Assembly (NCBI GenBank): GCA_008636095.1
Contig: VSJD01000082.1
Location: 1-10,000, forward strand
From: Kiritimatiellota bacterium
GTDB lineage: Bacteria > Verrucomicrobiota > Kiritimatiellia > JAAZAB01
DNA: 10,000 bases
Reading direction: 5' to 3'
Numbering within the stretch: the first letter of the stretch is position 1; each line of letters starts with the position of its first letter. Position numbers and translations under genes: made by a program. The notes under the pieces were generated by a model, which had not been told where the DNA came from, ran no database searches, and worked only from the letters and a program-made list of their open reading frames with translations. Of the stretch, positions 1 through 8,324 are shown piece after piece.

Positions 1-528
1 ATCCACGTTGACGCCCTCCAGACGCAGAGACGTGGCTATCCCCTGGCCCAGCGGCTCAAAATCGCTCGCGCAGTGAAGCACGTTGACCCCAATACCCACC
101 ACGGCAAATTCGATCACGGCACGCTTGATCCGTGGTTCAACCAGCACTCCGGCAATTTTACGTCCATTGAGCATGACGTCGTTAGGCCATTTTAGCCGGA
201 TCTGTTTCGGCCGCCATTTTTCCAAGGCCCGCGCCACCGCCACGGATGCGCAAATATTCATAAAAACGCCATCCGTGGCCGGCCAGTTGGGCCGCAGGAG
301 GACTGATAAGTATACGCCCTTGCCGGGTAGTGACAGCCAGTGGCGGCCCTGTCGTCCGCGGCCGCAGGTCTGGTGGTCAGCCACCACGGTATAACCTTCC
401 GGCGCACCTTTTTCAGCCCGCGCTTTAAGCACCTCATTCGTGGATCCCGTTTTATCCAGGAATAGCAGGGGTTGCCCTAAGCGGCAATCTTCCAGAGCCA
501 TCCTGATTTTTTCAAGGCGCCTTTTCAT
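1..528 (-). CDS. birA: Biotin--[acetyl-CoA-carboxylase] ligase, 3' end cut by the window edge
   Basis: This gene encodes a cytoplasmic biotin-protein ligase, which activates biotin with ATP and attaches it to the carrier lysine of biotin enzymes such as acetyl-CoA carboxylase. I translated 176 residues before the window ends. Family motifs are visible: the biotinyl-AMP loop GRGRQGRHW at residues 56-64, KWPNDV at 113-118, RKIAGVLVE at about 123-131 and GIGVNV at 145-150. The protein starts almost directly at the catalytic domain, so the N-terminal winged-helix DNA-binding domain of bifunctional E. coli-type BirA is absent; it should be a ligase only and not a repressor. The ATG at 528-526 overlaps the nadC stop codon in an ATGA arrangement, which fixes the start and suggests translational coupling. 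The C-terminal part lies outside the window. Confidence 0.93.
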   Translation of the reverse strand, partial: MKRRLEKIRMALEDCRLGQPLLFLDKTGSTNEVLKARAEKGAPEGYTVVADHQTCGRGRQGRHWLSLPGKGVYLSVLLRPNWPATDGVFMNICASVAVARALEKWRPKQIRLKWPNDVMLNGRKIAGVLVEPRIKRAVIEFAVVGIGVNVLHCASDFEPLGQGIATSLRLEGVNVD

Positions 529-1592
529 GGGTTGGCATCCACCCTTCTTCGCCAGGAAAACCTGTGGCCCCGCCTGCAACGCTGTGTGTAGCACTGCGGG
601 CAGGTTGCCAAAGGGAGGCGTGGCGTTCTTGGCTTCGCAGGGTTCCGCAAAGACACCCCGCGGTTTTCCGCGGGGTGCTTCAATATTTCGAGTGATAAAT
701 CGGCTGCCGGCGCGGAATGGGTCAGGCATCCCAGTGAAATCGCCTGGACTCCCGTGGCCGCCACGGCTTTCACATTGGCCAGCGTAATACCGCCCGAGGC
801 TTCCAGTGGACAGCGGCCACGGCATAGATGAACGCACCGCCGCAGGCGCGCGGGACTCATATTGTCCAGCAGTATCCAGTCTGGCCGGGCTGCCAAGGCA
901 CGTTCCAGCTCCGTTTCGGTTTCCACTTCCACCTCCACGGGCACACCCGGGTATCGGCGGCGTGCTGTATGCACGGCCTTGGCAAGGTCACGCGCACCCC
1001 ACAGCCGGCGATGGTTATCCTTGATCAGCACCTGGTCGTAAAGGCCCATGCGATGGTTGGTCCCCCCGCCGCAACGCACTGCGTATTTTTCCAGCATCCG
1101 CCATGTAGGCGTCGTCTTGCGGGTATCCAGAATGTGCGTTCCATGTAGCTTTACCTGTTCGACAAAGCGCGCTGTCAGGGTGGCAATGCCCGTCAGACGC
1201 TGCAAGAAATTGAGCGCGGTGCGCTCGCCGGCCAGGATTGCGCGGGCCTTGGCCGTGATCCGCATCAGGGGCGCATCCCTTCGGGCGCGGCAACCATCGG
1301 GAACCAATACCCGAATGCGCGCGCCAGGATCCAGCACGCGGAAGACCTGCGCGGCAATGTCACCCCCGCAAACGACACACGCATGGCGGGCAACCACGAC
1401 CGCCGTGATGACCCGGCCGGGGGCAACCAGAGCGCGGCTGGTGATGTCGCCTGGTCCTAAGTCCTCGCGCAGAGCGCGGCGGATCAGCCCGCGCAGTCCC
1501 GGGCCAGACAGGCCCGCTTGCAATGCTGTAGCACTGCCTGCCCCGCATTGGGCGGGGTGGCTCCTCCTACCAACTTTGAAATTCCTATGCAT
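525..1592 (-). CDS. nadC: Nicotinate-nucleotide pyrophosphorylase (quinolinate phosphoribosyltransferase)
   Basis: NadC converts quinolinate and PRPP to nicotinate mononucleotide, CO2 and pyrophosphate in de novo NAD synthesis. The core spans about residues 33-304: LREDLGPGDIT at 41-51, GERTALNFLQRLTGIAT at 122-138, LDTRKT at 155-160, KYAVRCGGGTNHR at 169-181, LIKDNH at 189-194, VEVEVET at 219-225 and the closing ISLGCLTHSAP at 285-295. These include the phosphate- and quinolinate-binding Arg, Lys and His residues of the family. The frame is 355 residues long, while the family usually has about 280-300. The surplus is about 30 N-terminal and 51 C-terminal residues, both coded by palindromic repeat DNA. 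The ATG at 1592 has no clear Shine-Dalgarno sequence; an AGGAGG lies inside the frame near 1560, and a TTG near 1520 is an alternative start. The core assignment is secure; both ends are uncertain. Confidence 0.93.
   Translation of the reverse strand: MHRNFKVGRRSHPAQCGAGSATALQAGLSGPGLRGLIRRALREDLGPGDITSRALVAPGRVITAVVVARHACVVCGGDIAAQVFRVLDPGARIRVLVPDGCRARRDAPLMRITAKARAILAGERTALNFLQRLTGIATLTARFVEQVKLHGTHILDTRKTTPTWRMLEKYAVRCGGGTNHRMGLYDQVLIKDNHRRLWGARDLAKAVHTARRRYPGVPVEVEVETETELERALAARPDWILLDNMSPARLRRCVHLCRGRCPLEASGGITLANVKAVAATGVQAISLGCLTHSAPAADLSLEILKHPAENRGVSLRNPAKPRTPRLPLATCPQCYTQRCRRGHRFSWRRRVDANP
569..604 (-). repeat. Palindromic REP-like element, copy B, inside the 3' end of nadC
   Basis: On the plus strand, 569-597 matches copy A at 1513-1537 at 23 of 25 positions, apart from a 4-base TGTG insertion in the loop. 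On the minus strand, which is the nadC transcript, CCTGCCCGCAGTGCT can pair with AGCGTTGCAGGCGGG around an ACACAC loop: 14 of 15 positions pair, three of them as G-U. The fold is better on this strand than on the plus strand. The nadC frame reads it as CPQCYTQRCRRG. Confidence 0.7.
654..677. repeat. Perfect 10-bp hairpin with TTTT loop inside the nadC tail
   Basis: CACCCCGCGG (654-663) and CCGCGGGGTG (668-677) form a perfect inverted repeat around TTTT. It lies just after the codons that end the conserved nadC core, where the native stop codon would be expected. It resembles the stem of an intrinsic terminator, but no T-run follows it in the nadC direction. Confidence 0.75.
1513..1557 (-). 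repeat. Palindromic REP-like element, copy A, inside the 5' end of nadC
   Basis: Two small palindromes lie side by side: CCCCGC-ATTGG-GCGGGG at 1541-1557, and GCAGTGCT-AC-AGCATTGC on the minus strand within 1513-1537. The second shares its sequence with copy B at 569-597 in the same orientation. The nadC frame reads it as GSATALQAG, a different frame from copy B. The sequence differences leave both short stems pairable when G-U pairs are allowed on the minus strand, which suggests the fold has been kept. Confidence 0.7.
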
Positions 1593-1646
1593 ATATTTAA
1601 CTGGGCACCCCCTCAGTCACGTGGGTAGGTTGTGAACTTCAATGCC

Positions 1647-1736
1647 GTCATTCCCGCTCGCTCTGATGCTTCGGAACGAGCGAAAGCGGGAATCCAGTAT
1701 TGATTTTTCTGGATTCCCGATCACGTCAGGAATGAC
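1647..1736. repeat. MITE-like palindromic element with nested hairpins
   Basis: The terminal inverted repeat GTCATTCC (1647-1654) / GGAATGAC (1729-1736) encloses two hairpins. The left one pairs CCCGCT (1653-1658) with AGCGGG (1685-1690) and CGCTC (1659-1663) with GAGCG (1678-1682). The right one is a perfect 10-bp stem, GGGAATCCAG (1688-1697) with CTGGATTCCC (1709-1718), around an 11-base loop. From general knowledge, GTCATTCCCGC...GCGGGAATCCAG is a common non-coding dispersed repeat type in many bacterial genomes. No protein is encoded. TTAACTGG occurs on both sides (1597-1604 and 1763-1770) and may be a remnant of insertion. Confidence 0.75.
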
Positions 1737-1781
1737 AATTAGCCCTCATAACTGGGGGGCACTTAACTGGCTACTTTACCC

Positions 1782-1809
1782 TTGACACCAAGTCAATAAC
1801 AAGTTTAAT
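1782..1809 (+). promoter_or_regulatory. Sigma70-type promoter for the GAF/GGDEF gene, with a dyad over the -35 box
   Basis: TTGACA at 1782-1787 matches the -35 consensus exactly and is followed after 16 bases by TTTAAT at 1804-1809, one mismatch from TATAAT. The start codon at 1870 leaves an untranslated leader of about 55 bases. The dyad TTGAC-N5-GTCAA (1782-1796) covers the -35 box and could be an operator. Function is inferred from sequence only. Confidence 0.55.
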
Positions 1810-1869
1810 GTGATCGTTAAATGCGAGGCGATGTTTGGTCGCTTAAATACATTTTCCAGGAGGGATGCC

Positions 1870-2892
1870 ATGCCAGACCAACGCAAAGAAATCACGGAAT
1901 ATTTGATTACAATCATTCAGGAACTGGCCAGCACGCTGACTGCGGAAGAAGCGCTGCATGTAATCATCGAGCAAATGAAAGTGTTTTTCCCGCACCAGAG
2001 TCTGGCGGTGCTGCTGCTGGATGAAAACACGGGGACCTTGTATATCAAAACGTCGCGCCAGATCAGCTATTCGTTCGTCAAGCAATTCAAGCGGAACATC
2101 AGCGGCGAAATCGTGCCGCGTGTTCTGCTCAAACATGAACAGGTGTTTATCAACGACCTGCAGAGCGACGACCCGGAATATGCGTGCCTCAAATTGGAGC
2201 ACGATTTTAAACACCTATGCCTGGCGCCGATCATCCAGAACCAGCGGGCCATCGGATACCTGCACTGCGAACGGACGGAAGGGCTGCCCTTCACCGAGGA
2301 GGACGCACGGCTAATGCTGATTATCGCCTATCTGATCGGCCAGCAGATACAAAAGTTCGAGCTCCTGTTCCTGACACGCAACTTGTCGCTGATTGACGAA
2401 GCCAGCAAGGCCCTGAAATACCAGGCCTTCGTGGATCAATTTAGCCGGGAAATGATACGCGCCAAGATGCATCACACTTCGCTCGTCCTGATTTTTCTGA
2501 ACTTAGACGACTACGTTGTCCATGTCGCCACATCCGGGATTGACGCCGGGCATGCCCTCCTGGAGGAAGTCCACCACCTGATCAAGGAATGTATCCGCCC
2601 CATTGACATTGTCGGCCGTTTTTCGGCCAATGAGTTCGTCGTGTGCCTGGGCGGCATGAAACCGGCAGAAGCGGAACCCACCTTGGAGCATATCCGCAAG
2701 GAAATCCAACAGCGTGCTACGCGCTCTTCCGGCCATCCGGTAAATGTCAGTGGCGTCGCCATGACGTTTGAACGCCCGGAAGATTTCGACCTGCCGCTGG
2801 AAAAAATTTTGGCGGCCCTGGGCAGCGGGCTGATTACCGTGCGCGCGAAGGGCAAGCATCAATCGGCAAGTATTCCGCCGCCGCGGAAATAA
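1870..2892 (+). CDS. GAF domain protein with degenerate GGDEF domain (probable c-di-GMP or small-ligand sensor)
   Basis: This 340-residue soluble protein has no signal peptide or membrane segment. Residues about 15-165 look like a GAF ligand-binding domain, with features such as VFINDLQSDDPEY and APIIQNQRAIGYLHCER. Residues about 165-190 form a helical linker. Residues about 190-330 look like a GGDEF domain: LVLIFLNLDDYV at 205-216, AGHALLEEV at 226-234 and a closing GVAMTF at 295-300. The catalytic signature is lost: GGDEF is replaced by SANEF (252-256), and the first metal-binding Asp of the DxD pair is Asn211. RPID (243-246) lies exactly five residues before SANEF, the position of the RxxD inhibitory site of diguanylate cyclases. 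Catalysis is therefore unlikely, and nucleotide binding is possible. The ATG at 1870 is chosen because AGGAGGG lies just upstream; a GTG at 1810 in the same frame lacks such support and lies at the promoter -10 box. No partner gene is adjacent. Confidence 0.82.
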   Translation: MPDQRKEITEYLITIIQELASTLTAEEALHVIIEQMKVFFPHQSLAVLLLDENTGTLYIKTSRQISYSFVKQFKRNISGEIVPRVLLKHEQVFINDLQSDDPEYACLKLEHDFKHLCLAPIIQNQRAIGYLHCERTEGLPFTEEDARLMLIIAYLIGQQIQKFELLFLTRNLSLIDEASKALKYQAFVDQFSREMIRAKMHHTSLVLIFLNLDDYVVHVATSGIDAGHALLEEVHHLIKECIRPIDIVGRFSANEFVVCLGGMKPAEAEPTLEHIRKEIQQRATRSSGHPVNVSGVAMTFERPEDFDLPLEKILAALGSGLITVRAKGKHQSASIPPPRK

Positions 2893-2896
2893 AAAC

Positions 2897-2972
2897 GTAT
2901 GGGTGTATGGAAGTTTGGGTGTATCGGGGTAAAGATTCCCTCTGGTACTCCCTCACTCCGACACGCCCATAC
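2897..2972. repeat. Inverted and direct repeats in the convergent spacer
   Basis: The 84-base spacer between the plus-strand GAF gene and atpC holds GTATGGGTGT (2897-2906), an imperfect inverted partner ACACGCCCATAC (2961-2972), and a direct repeat of GGGTGTAT (2901-2908 and 2917-2924). The stem could help end transcription from both sides, but no T-run follows it on either strand, so I do not call it a terminator. It may instead be a member of a dispersed repeat family. Confidence 0.45.
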
Positions 2973-2976
2973 TCTC

Positions 2977-4667
<1,691 letters not shown>

Positions 4668-5573
4668 TTATGCCATCGCTTCCACACCGGTGGTAATATC
4701 GGCCAACTCCCGGGTGATCATTCCCTGCCGGAGCGTATTATAATCCATTTGAATCTGGCCGATCATGTCAGACGCGTTTTTACTGGCCTGGTCCATCATG
4801 ATCATACGCGCGCTGTGTTCCGAAACCTGTTCCTCGAACAGTATTTGCCGAACGCGGCTTGCCAGATAGCGGGGCAACAGGTCGTCGGCTATTGTTGCCG
4901 GGGCCGGTTCAAAGAGCCATGCGCGCTTTTGCAGACCACCCGTTGGGCAAGCGGCCGGGGCAATTGGCAGAAGCGGCACCTTGGCCGGAATCTGCTGAAG
5001 CGTGGACTTGCACTGCGCGTAAAACAGGTCCACCTGGTCCACCTGGCCTTTGCGGTATAGATCGCACACCTGTTGGACGATAATCTCTGCCTGCGCTTCC
5101 TCCAGGGGATAAGCCTGCTCGATCCGGAAGTCTGCCGCCTTCTCGCCTGGGCGTAGCGCTTTGGCGGAGCCTGGCGCCTGCAGGCGCTTAAAGAAATCGT
5201 CCGCCTTCCGCCCGATCAGCAATAGCTCCACCTCGCTCTGCGCGCCGGCACGTTCCCGCAGGGCTTGATGGATGAATCGGAACAGATTGGTATTCAGACT
5301 GCCGCACAGGCCCCGGTCGGTCGAAATCACCACCCAAAGGATCCGGTGCACGCTTCGCCGTAACAGGAGCGGATACTGAAGTGCGCGCCCTTCCGGCAGG
5401 TCAAGCAAAGTCTGGACCAGTGCCTCCAACCGTTGGGCATAGGGACGACTGGCTTGTACCACCGCCTGGATGCGGCGCAACTTGACGGCCGAGACCATTT
5501 TCATGGCGCTCAGGATCTGCTTGTTTTTCCTGATACTGCGCAAGCGGCCTTTTATTTCCCTGAGATTATTCAT
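4668..5573 (-). CDS. atpG: ATP synthase F1 gamma subunit
   Basis: Gamma is the central shaft that rotates within the alpha3beta3 hexamer. The 301 residues show the conserved N-terminal helix NNLREIKGRLRSIRKNKQILSAMKMVSAVKLR (written in parts: IKGRLRSI at 7-14, AMKMVSAVKLRR at 23-34), the central VISTDRGLCGSLNTNL at 81-96 of the Rossmann-like domain, and the C-terminal helix containing MIMMDQASKNASDMI at about 261-275. Length is within the family range, a little above E. coli. The ATG at 5573 shares one base with the atpA stop (TAATG), which fixes the start and suggests coupled translation. I see no redox-regulatory Cys insertion of the chloroplast type. Confidence 0.97.
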   Translation of the reverse strand: MNNLREIKGRLRSIRKNKQILSAMKMVSAVKLRRIQAVVQASRPYAQRLEALVQTLLDLPEGRALQYPLLLRRSVHRILWVVISTDRGLCGSLNTNLFRFIHQALRERAGAQSEVELLLIGRKADDFFKRLQAPGSAKALRPGEKAADFRIEQAYPLEEAQAEIIVQQVCDLYRKGQVDQVDLFYAQCKSTLQQIPAKVPLLPIAPAACPTGGLQKRAWLFEPAPATIADDLLPRYLASRVRQILFEEQVSEHSARMIMMDQASKNASDMIGQIQMDYNTLRQGMITRELADITTGVEAMA

Positions 5574-7135
5574 TACGCACTCGTCGTGTTGGTGACGGTA
5601 CTTTCCATAGCTTGCGGCGCCATGAAAATGGTTTTGAATTCACCAATCGCACTATGCAGATTGGTTTCCAAGGCCTCGTCCAAGACACCCTTGCTTCGGA
5701 TCTGCTGCAGCAGTTCCGGATGTTTTTCATCCATAAACAGATAAAGCCGGCTTTCAAACGCTTTAATTGCGGCGAGCGGCTGGTCGTTTAAATAACCGTT
5801 GATGCCGGCAAATATAATCAGAATCTGTTTTTCCACCGGTAGAGGCTTGTACTGCTCCTGCTTCAGGATTTCGGTCAGTCGCTCGCCACGGATCAACTGG
5901 TCACGGGTGGCCTTGTCGAGATCGGAACTGAACTGGGAAAAAGCCGCCAGCTCACGGTACTGGGCCTGGTCCAGACGCAGGCGCCCGGCAACTTTTTTCA
6001 TGGCCTTGATCTGGGCGGCGCCGCCAACACGGGAAACAGATAGGCCCGCATTGACGGCCGGCCGCACACCGGCGTAGAACAGGCTGGTTTCCATGTAAAT
6101 CTGGCCGTCCGTGATGGAAATGACGTTGGTCGGAATGTAGGCGGAAATGTCACCGGCCTGGGTTTCGATGATTGGCAAGGCCGTAATACTGCCGCCGCCT
6201 TTTTCAACCGAATACTTGGCCGCCCGTTCCAATAGGCGCGAATGCAGATAAAAAACATCGCCCGGGTAGGCTTCCCGTCCGGGCGGGCGCCGCAAAAGGA
6301 GTGACAATTGGCGGTAGGCCACAGCGTGCTTGGACAGATCATCATAAATGATCAGCGCGTGCCGGCCGTTATCGCCAAATTCCTCCGCCATGGCGCATCC
6401 GCTATAGGGTGCAATGTATTGCAGGGCCGCCGGCTCCGATGCGCCGGCATCCACCACGATCGTGTGCGCAAAAGCCCCGTTGTCCTGCAAAGCTTTGACG
6501 ACCCGGGCCACGGTTGATTCCTTCTGGCCAATGGCCACATAAATGCAGATGACTCCGGTATCTTTCTGGTTGATGATGGTGTCCACCGCCACCGCCGTCT
6601 TGCCAGTCTGGCGATCGCCGATGATCAGCTCGCGTTGGCCGCGCCCGATCGGCACCATGGAGTCAATGGACTTGAGTCCCGTTTGCAGGGGTTCGCACAC
6701 CGGCTGACGCTCAACAACCGAGAGCGCCCGGCGTTCGATCGGCCGCGTCTTTTTAGCCGGGATGGCGCCCTTACCGTCAATCGGCTGGCCGAGCGCATTT
6801 ACCAACCGGCCAACCAGTTCGGGGCCAACCGGCACTTCCACAATGCGGCCCGTGCTCTTGACCAAGTCACCTTCCTTGATCCGCTTGTCGTCGCCCAGGA
6901 CAATACAACCGACATTGTCGCGCTCCAGGTTCATGGTCAGGCCGTAAATTTGGTTGGGAAATTCGACCAATTCCCCGGCCATGACGCGGCTCATACCGTA
7001 GACCCGGACAATGCCGTCGCCAACCATCAGGACGGTTCCGACATCCGACTGTTGCACATGCGCCTCGTAGCCCGCCAACTGCTTTTGGATGATCGCAGTA
7101 ACTTCTTCGGATCTGATTCTAAATGGATCTGCCAT
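5573..7135 (-). CDS. atpA: ATP synthase F1 alpha subunit
   Basis: Alpha forms the F1 hexamer with beta, holds the non-catalytic nucleotide sites and gives the arginine finger to the catalytic sites. The 520 residues contain Walker A GDRQTGKT at 173-180, the family signature with [14 protein letters not shown] at 359-372, and Arg369 in VSRVGG at the place of the E. coli arginine finger (Arg373). The N-terminal helix that binds delta is present ([18 protein letters not shown] at 7-24). The ATG at 7135 follows a 35-base spacer after atpH; that spacer is AT-rich in its middle, holds a GCCTG/CAGGC inverted repeat and offers only a weak ribosome binding site (AGGC). No unusual residues were noticed in the catalytic interface. 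Confidence 0.98.
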   Translation of the reverse strand: MADPFRIRSEEVTAIIQKQLAGYEAHVQQSDVGTVLMVGDGIVRVYGMSRVMAGELVEFPNQIYGLTMNLERDNVGCIVLGDDKRIKEGDLVKSTGRIVEVPVGPELVGRLVNALGQPIDGKGAIPAKKTRPIERRALSVVERQPVCEPLQTGLKSIDSMVPIGRGQRELIIGDRQTGKTAVAVDTIINQKDTGVICIYVAIGQKESTVARVVKALQDNGAFAHTIVVDAGASEPAALQYIAPYSGCAMAEEFGDNGRHALIIYDDLSKHAVAYRQLSLLLRRPPGREAYPGDVFYLHSRLLERAAKYSVEKGGGSITALPIIETQAGDISAYIPTNVISITDGQIYMETSLFYAGVRPAVNAGLSVSRVGGAAQIKAMKKVAGRLRLDQAQYRELAAFSQFSSDLDKATRDQLIRGERLTEILKQEQYKPLPVEKQILIIFAGINGYLNDQPLAAIKAFESRLYLFMDEKHPELLQQIRSKGVLDEALETNLHSAIGEFKTIFMAPQAMESTVTNTTSA

Positions 7136-7170
7136 GGAATGCCTGTCTTATGAGATAATTTTAAAACTGT

Positions 7171-7707
7171 TCAGGCCATCAGAACCTGGCGCATCCGTGT
7201 CAACTGCCCCCGGCAACTGCCGTCAATCAGGTGATCCCCGATGCGGATGGTAATTCCTGCCAGGAGTTCCGGGACAACTGCAATTTTCAATTCCACTTTT
7301 TTATTCAGCCACTGCGTCAGCCGGCGCAGAAAATCAGCGTGGTCGGCATCCGTCATAGGCAAGGCGCTTTCGACCCTGACTTCGACCCGCCCCTCTTTCT
7401 CGTCAAGCCTGGTTTCCAGGAATTGCACAAGCTCTGCCAGCAGGGCCGCGCGCCGATTCCGGACCAGCAGGCCGACAAAACCCCTGGTCAACGGATTGAA
7501 TGCCGGCGCCATTATTTGGTCCAGGATAGCCTGCTTGGCGGCCACCGGGATCGTGGGATTAGCCAGACAATCCTTGAGCAGTCTCTCACGTCCGATCAAA
7601 GCTACCAGGGCCTTCAGCTCGTCCGCAACCTGGCGCTGAATGGACTGCTCTTCGGCCAGCGTTAACAGCGCCTGGCCATATCGTTTTGCCAATTCATTAG
7701 CACTCAC
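7171..7707 (-). CDS. atpH: ATP synthase F1 delta subunit
   Basis: Delta (the OSCP equivalent) joins the peripheral stalk to the top of F1. The 178 residues have the expected N-terminal helical bundle (AKRYGQALLTLAEEQ at 7-21) and the conserved C-terminal region with ELLAGITIRIGDHLIDGSCRGQL at about 147-169, close to the family pattern for LxGGxxxxxGDxxxDGSxxxxL. The start is a GTG at 7707-7705, overlapping the atpF stop as GTGA, which supports this start over later ATG codons. Length is normal for the family (about 175-180). Confidence 0.95.
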   Translation of the reverse strand: MSANELAKRYGQALLTLAEEQSIQRQVADELKALVALIGRERLLKDCLANPTIPVAAKQAILDQIMAPAFNPLTRGFVGLLVRNRRAALLAELVQFLETRLDEKEGRVEVRVESALPMTDADHADFLRRLTQWLNKKVELKIAVVPELLAGITIRIGDHLIDGSCRGQLTRMRQVLMA

Positions 7708-8234
7708 GCTTGTTTCTTCGCCTCCAGGCGAGATGTCGCCTCCAGGCGAGATGTCGCCTCCAATTCGACAAACACCTTGTCCACTACGCGCCGCTGGAGC
7801 GCCGGGTCCACCATCTGCCCAACGACTTTTTCAGTCGCCCGCAGGGAAATATCCAGTACTGCCTGGCGCAATTCCTTGATCGCCTTTGCCTTCTCCTGGG
7901 TGATGATTTCTTCGGCCCGTTTGATGAGGGCCTCACCCTGCTCCCGGGCGGTGGTGATAATTTCTTCACGCATATTTGCGCCGTCCCGGGTGGCTTGGCG
8001 CAACAGCTCCTGGGTCTTATCTCCCAGTTTAGCCATCTGCACATCGTAAGCGTTCTTTTTGGCCTCCATGTCCAGGCGGGCATTCTCGGCCGCCTTCAAG
8101 TCGCCGCGAATTTTGTCAATCCGAGCCTGAAACATGGCGGTCAGCGGCTTGTAGGCGATCAGCCACAGCAAGAACAGCCCAATCAGGAACGTGATGAGCT
8201 GGGCAACGATTAACGGCAAATTAATGGTCAGCAT
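7704..8234 (-). CDS. atpF: ATP synthase F0 b subunit
   Basis: The b subunit forms the peripheral stalk, with one membrane helix and a long cytoplasmic helix. The 176 residues begin MLTINLPLIVAQLITFLIGLFLLWLIAYKPL, giving a membrane segment at about 5-27, then a charged helical region with DKIRGDLKAAENARLDMEAKK and further heptad-like sequence. I chose the ATG at 8234 because earlier codons in the same frame, back to 8306, only translate the palindromes between atpE and atpF, while the membrane helix begins right after this ATG. No good Shine-Dalgarno sequence precedes it, so b may be translated weakly or by coupling. The C-terminus carries a perfect 18-base tandem duplication giving EATSRLEATSRL before EAKKQA. 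Confidence 0.95.
   Translation of the reverse strand: MLTINLPLIVAQLITFLIGLFLLWLIAYKPLTAMFQARIDKIRGDLKAAENARLDMEAKKNAYDVQMAKLGDKTQELLRQATRDGANMREEIITTAREQGEALIKRAEEIITQEKAKAIKELRQAVLDISLRATEKVVGQMVDPALQRRVVDKVFVELEATSRLEATSRLEAKKQA
7719..7762. repeat. 18-bp tandem repeat (2.4 copies) at the 3' end of atpF
   Basis: The plus-strand unit CGCCTCCAGGCGAGATGT occurs at 7719-7736 and, without mismatch, at 7737-7754; a third partial copy covers 7755-7762. Read on the minus strand it adds Glu-Ala-Thr-Ser-Arg-Leu twice. Because 18 is a multiple of three, changes in copy number would keep the frame. Each unit holds a small inverted repeat, GGCGA/TCGCC. Confidence 0.9.
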
Positions 8235-8260
8235 GTTAAAATGGGCGTCTTTAGGTAGGA

Positions 8261-8302
8261 CGGAACAGCCTGTTCCGCCGCGGCCGGACTGGCAGTCCGG
8301 CC
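8261..8302. repeat. Twin palindromes between atpE and atpF
   Basis: CGGAACAG-C-CTGTTCCG (8261-8277) and GGCCGGACTG-G-CAGTCCGGCC (8282-8302) are two perfect palindromes four bases apart, with an imperfect outer inverted repeat (TTTAGGTAGG near 8250 with CCACCTTTAAA near 8304). They fill most of the 90-base gap after the c subunit. No T-run follows in the operon direction, so a full terminator is unlikely. They could block 3' exonucleases and stabilise the upstream atpE message. Confidence 0.8.
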
Positions 8303-8324
8303 CCACCTTTAAATTTTCATACGA

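Noticed and set aside
1048..1635. Open plus-strand frame of 195 codons opposite nadC
   Set aside because: It lies antisense to a clear nadC; the translation is Arg/Ser/Pro-rich without any recognisable motif, as expected from GC-rich shadow frames.
1810..1869. A GTG start for the GAF/GGDEF protein at 1810
   Set aside because: It coincides with the -10 box of the promoter and has no ribosome binding site, while the ATG at 1870 follows AGGAGGG.
1870..2892. Active diguanylate cyclase
   Set aside because: GGDEF is SANEF and the first metal-binding Asp is Asn, so catalysis is not expected.
7719..7762. Repeat resembling a CRISPR array
   Set aside because: The units are contiguous with no spacers and are in frame within atpF.
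8261..8302. Intrinsic terminator inside the atp operon
   Set aside because: The stems are strong but no T-run follows in the direction of transcription.
8235..8306. A longer atpF reading from 8306 adding 24 N-terminal residues
   Set aside because: The added residues only translate the palindromes between atpE and atpF, and the membrane helix of b normally begins right at the N-terminus, as it does from 8234.
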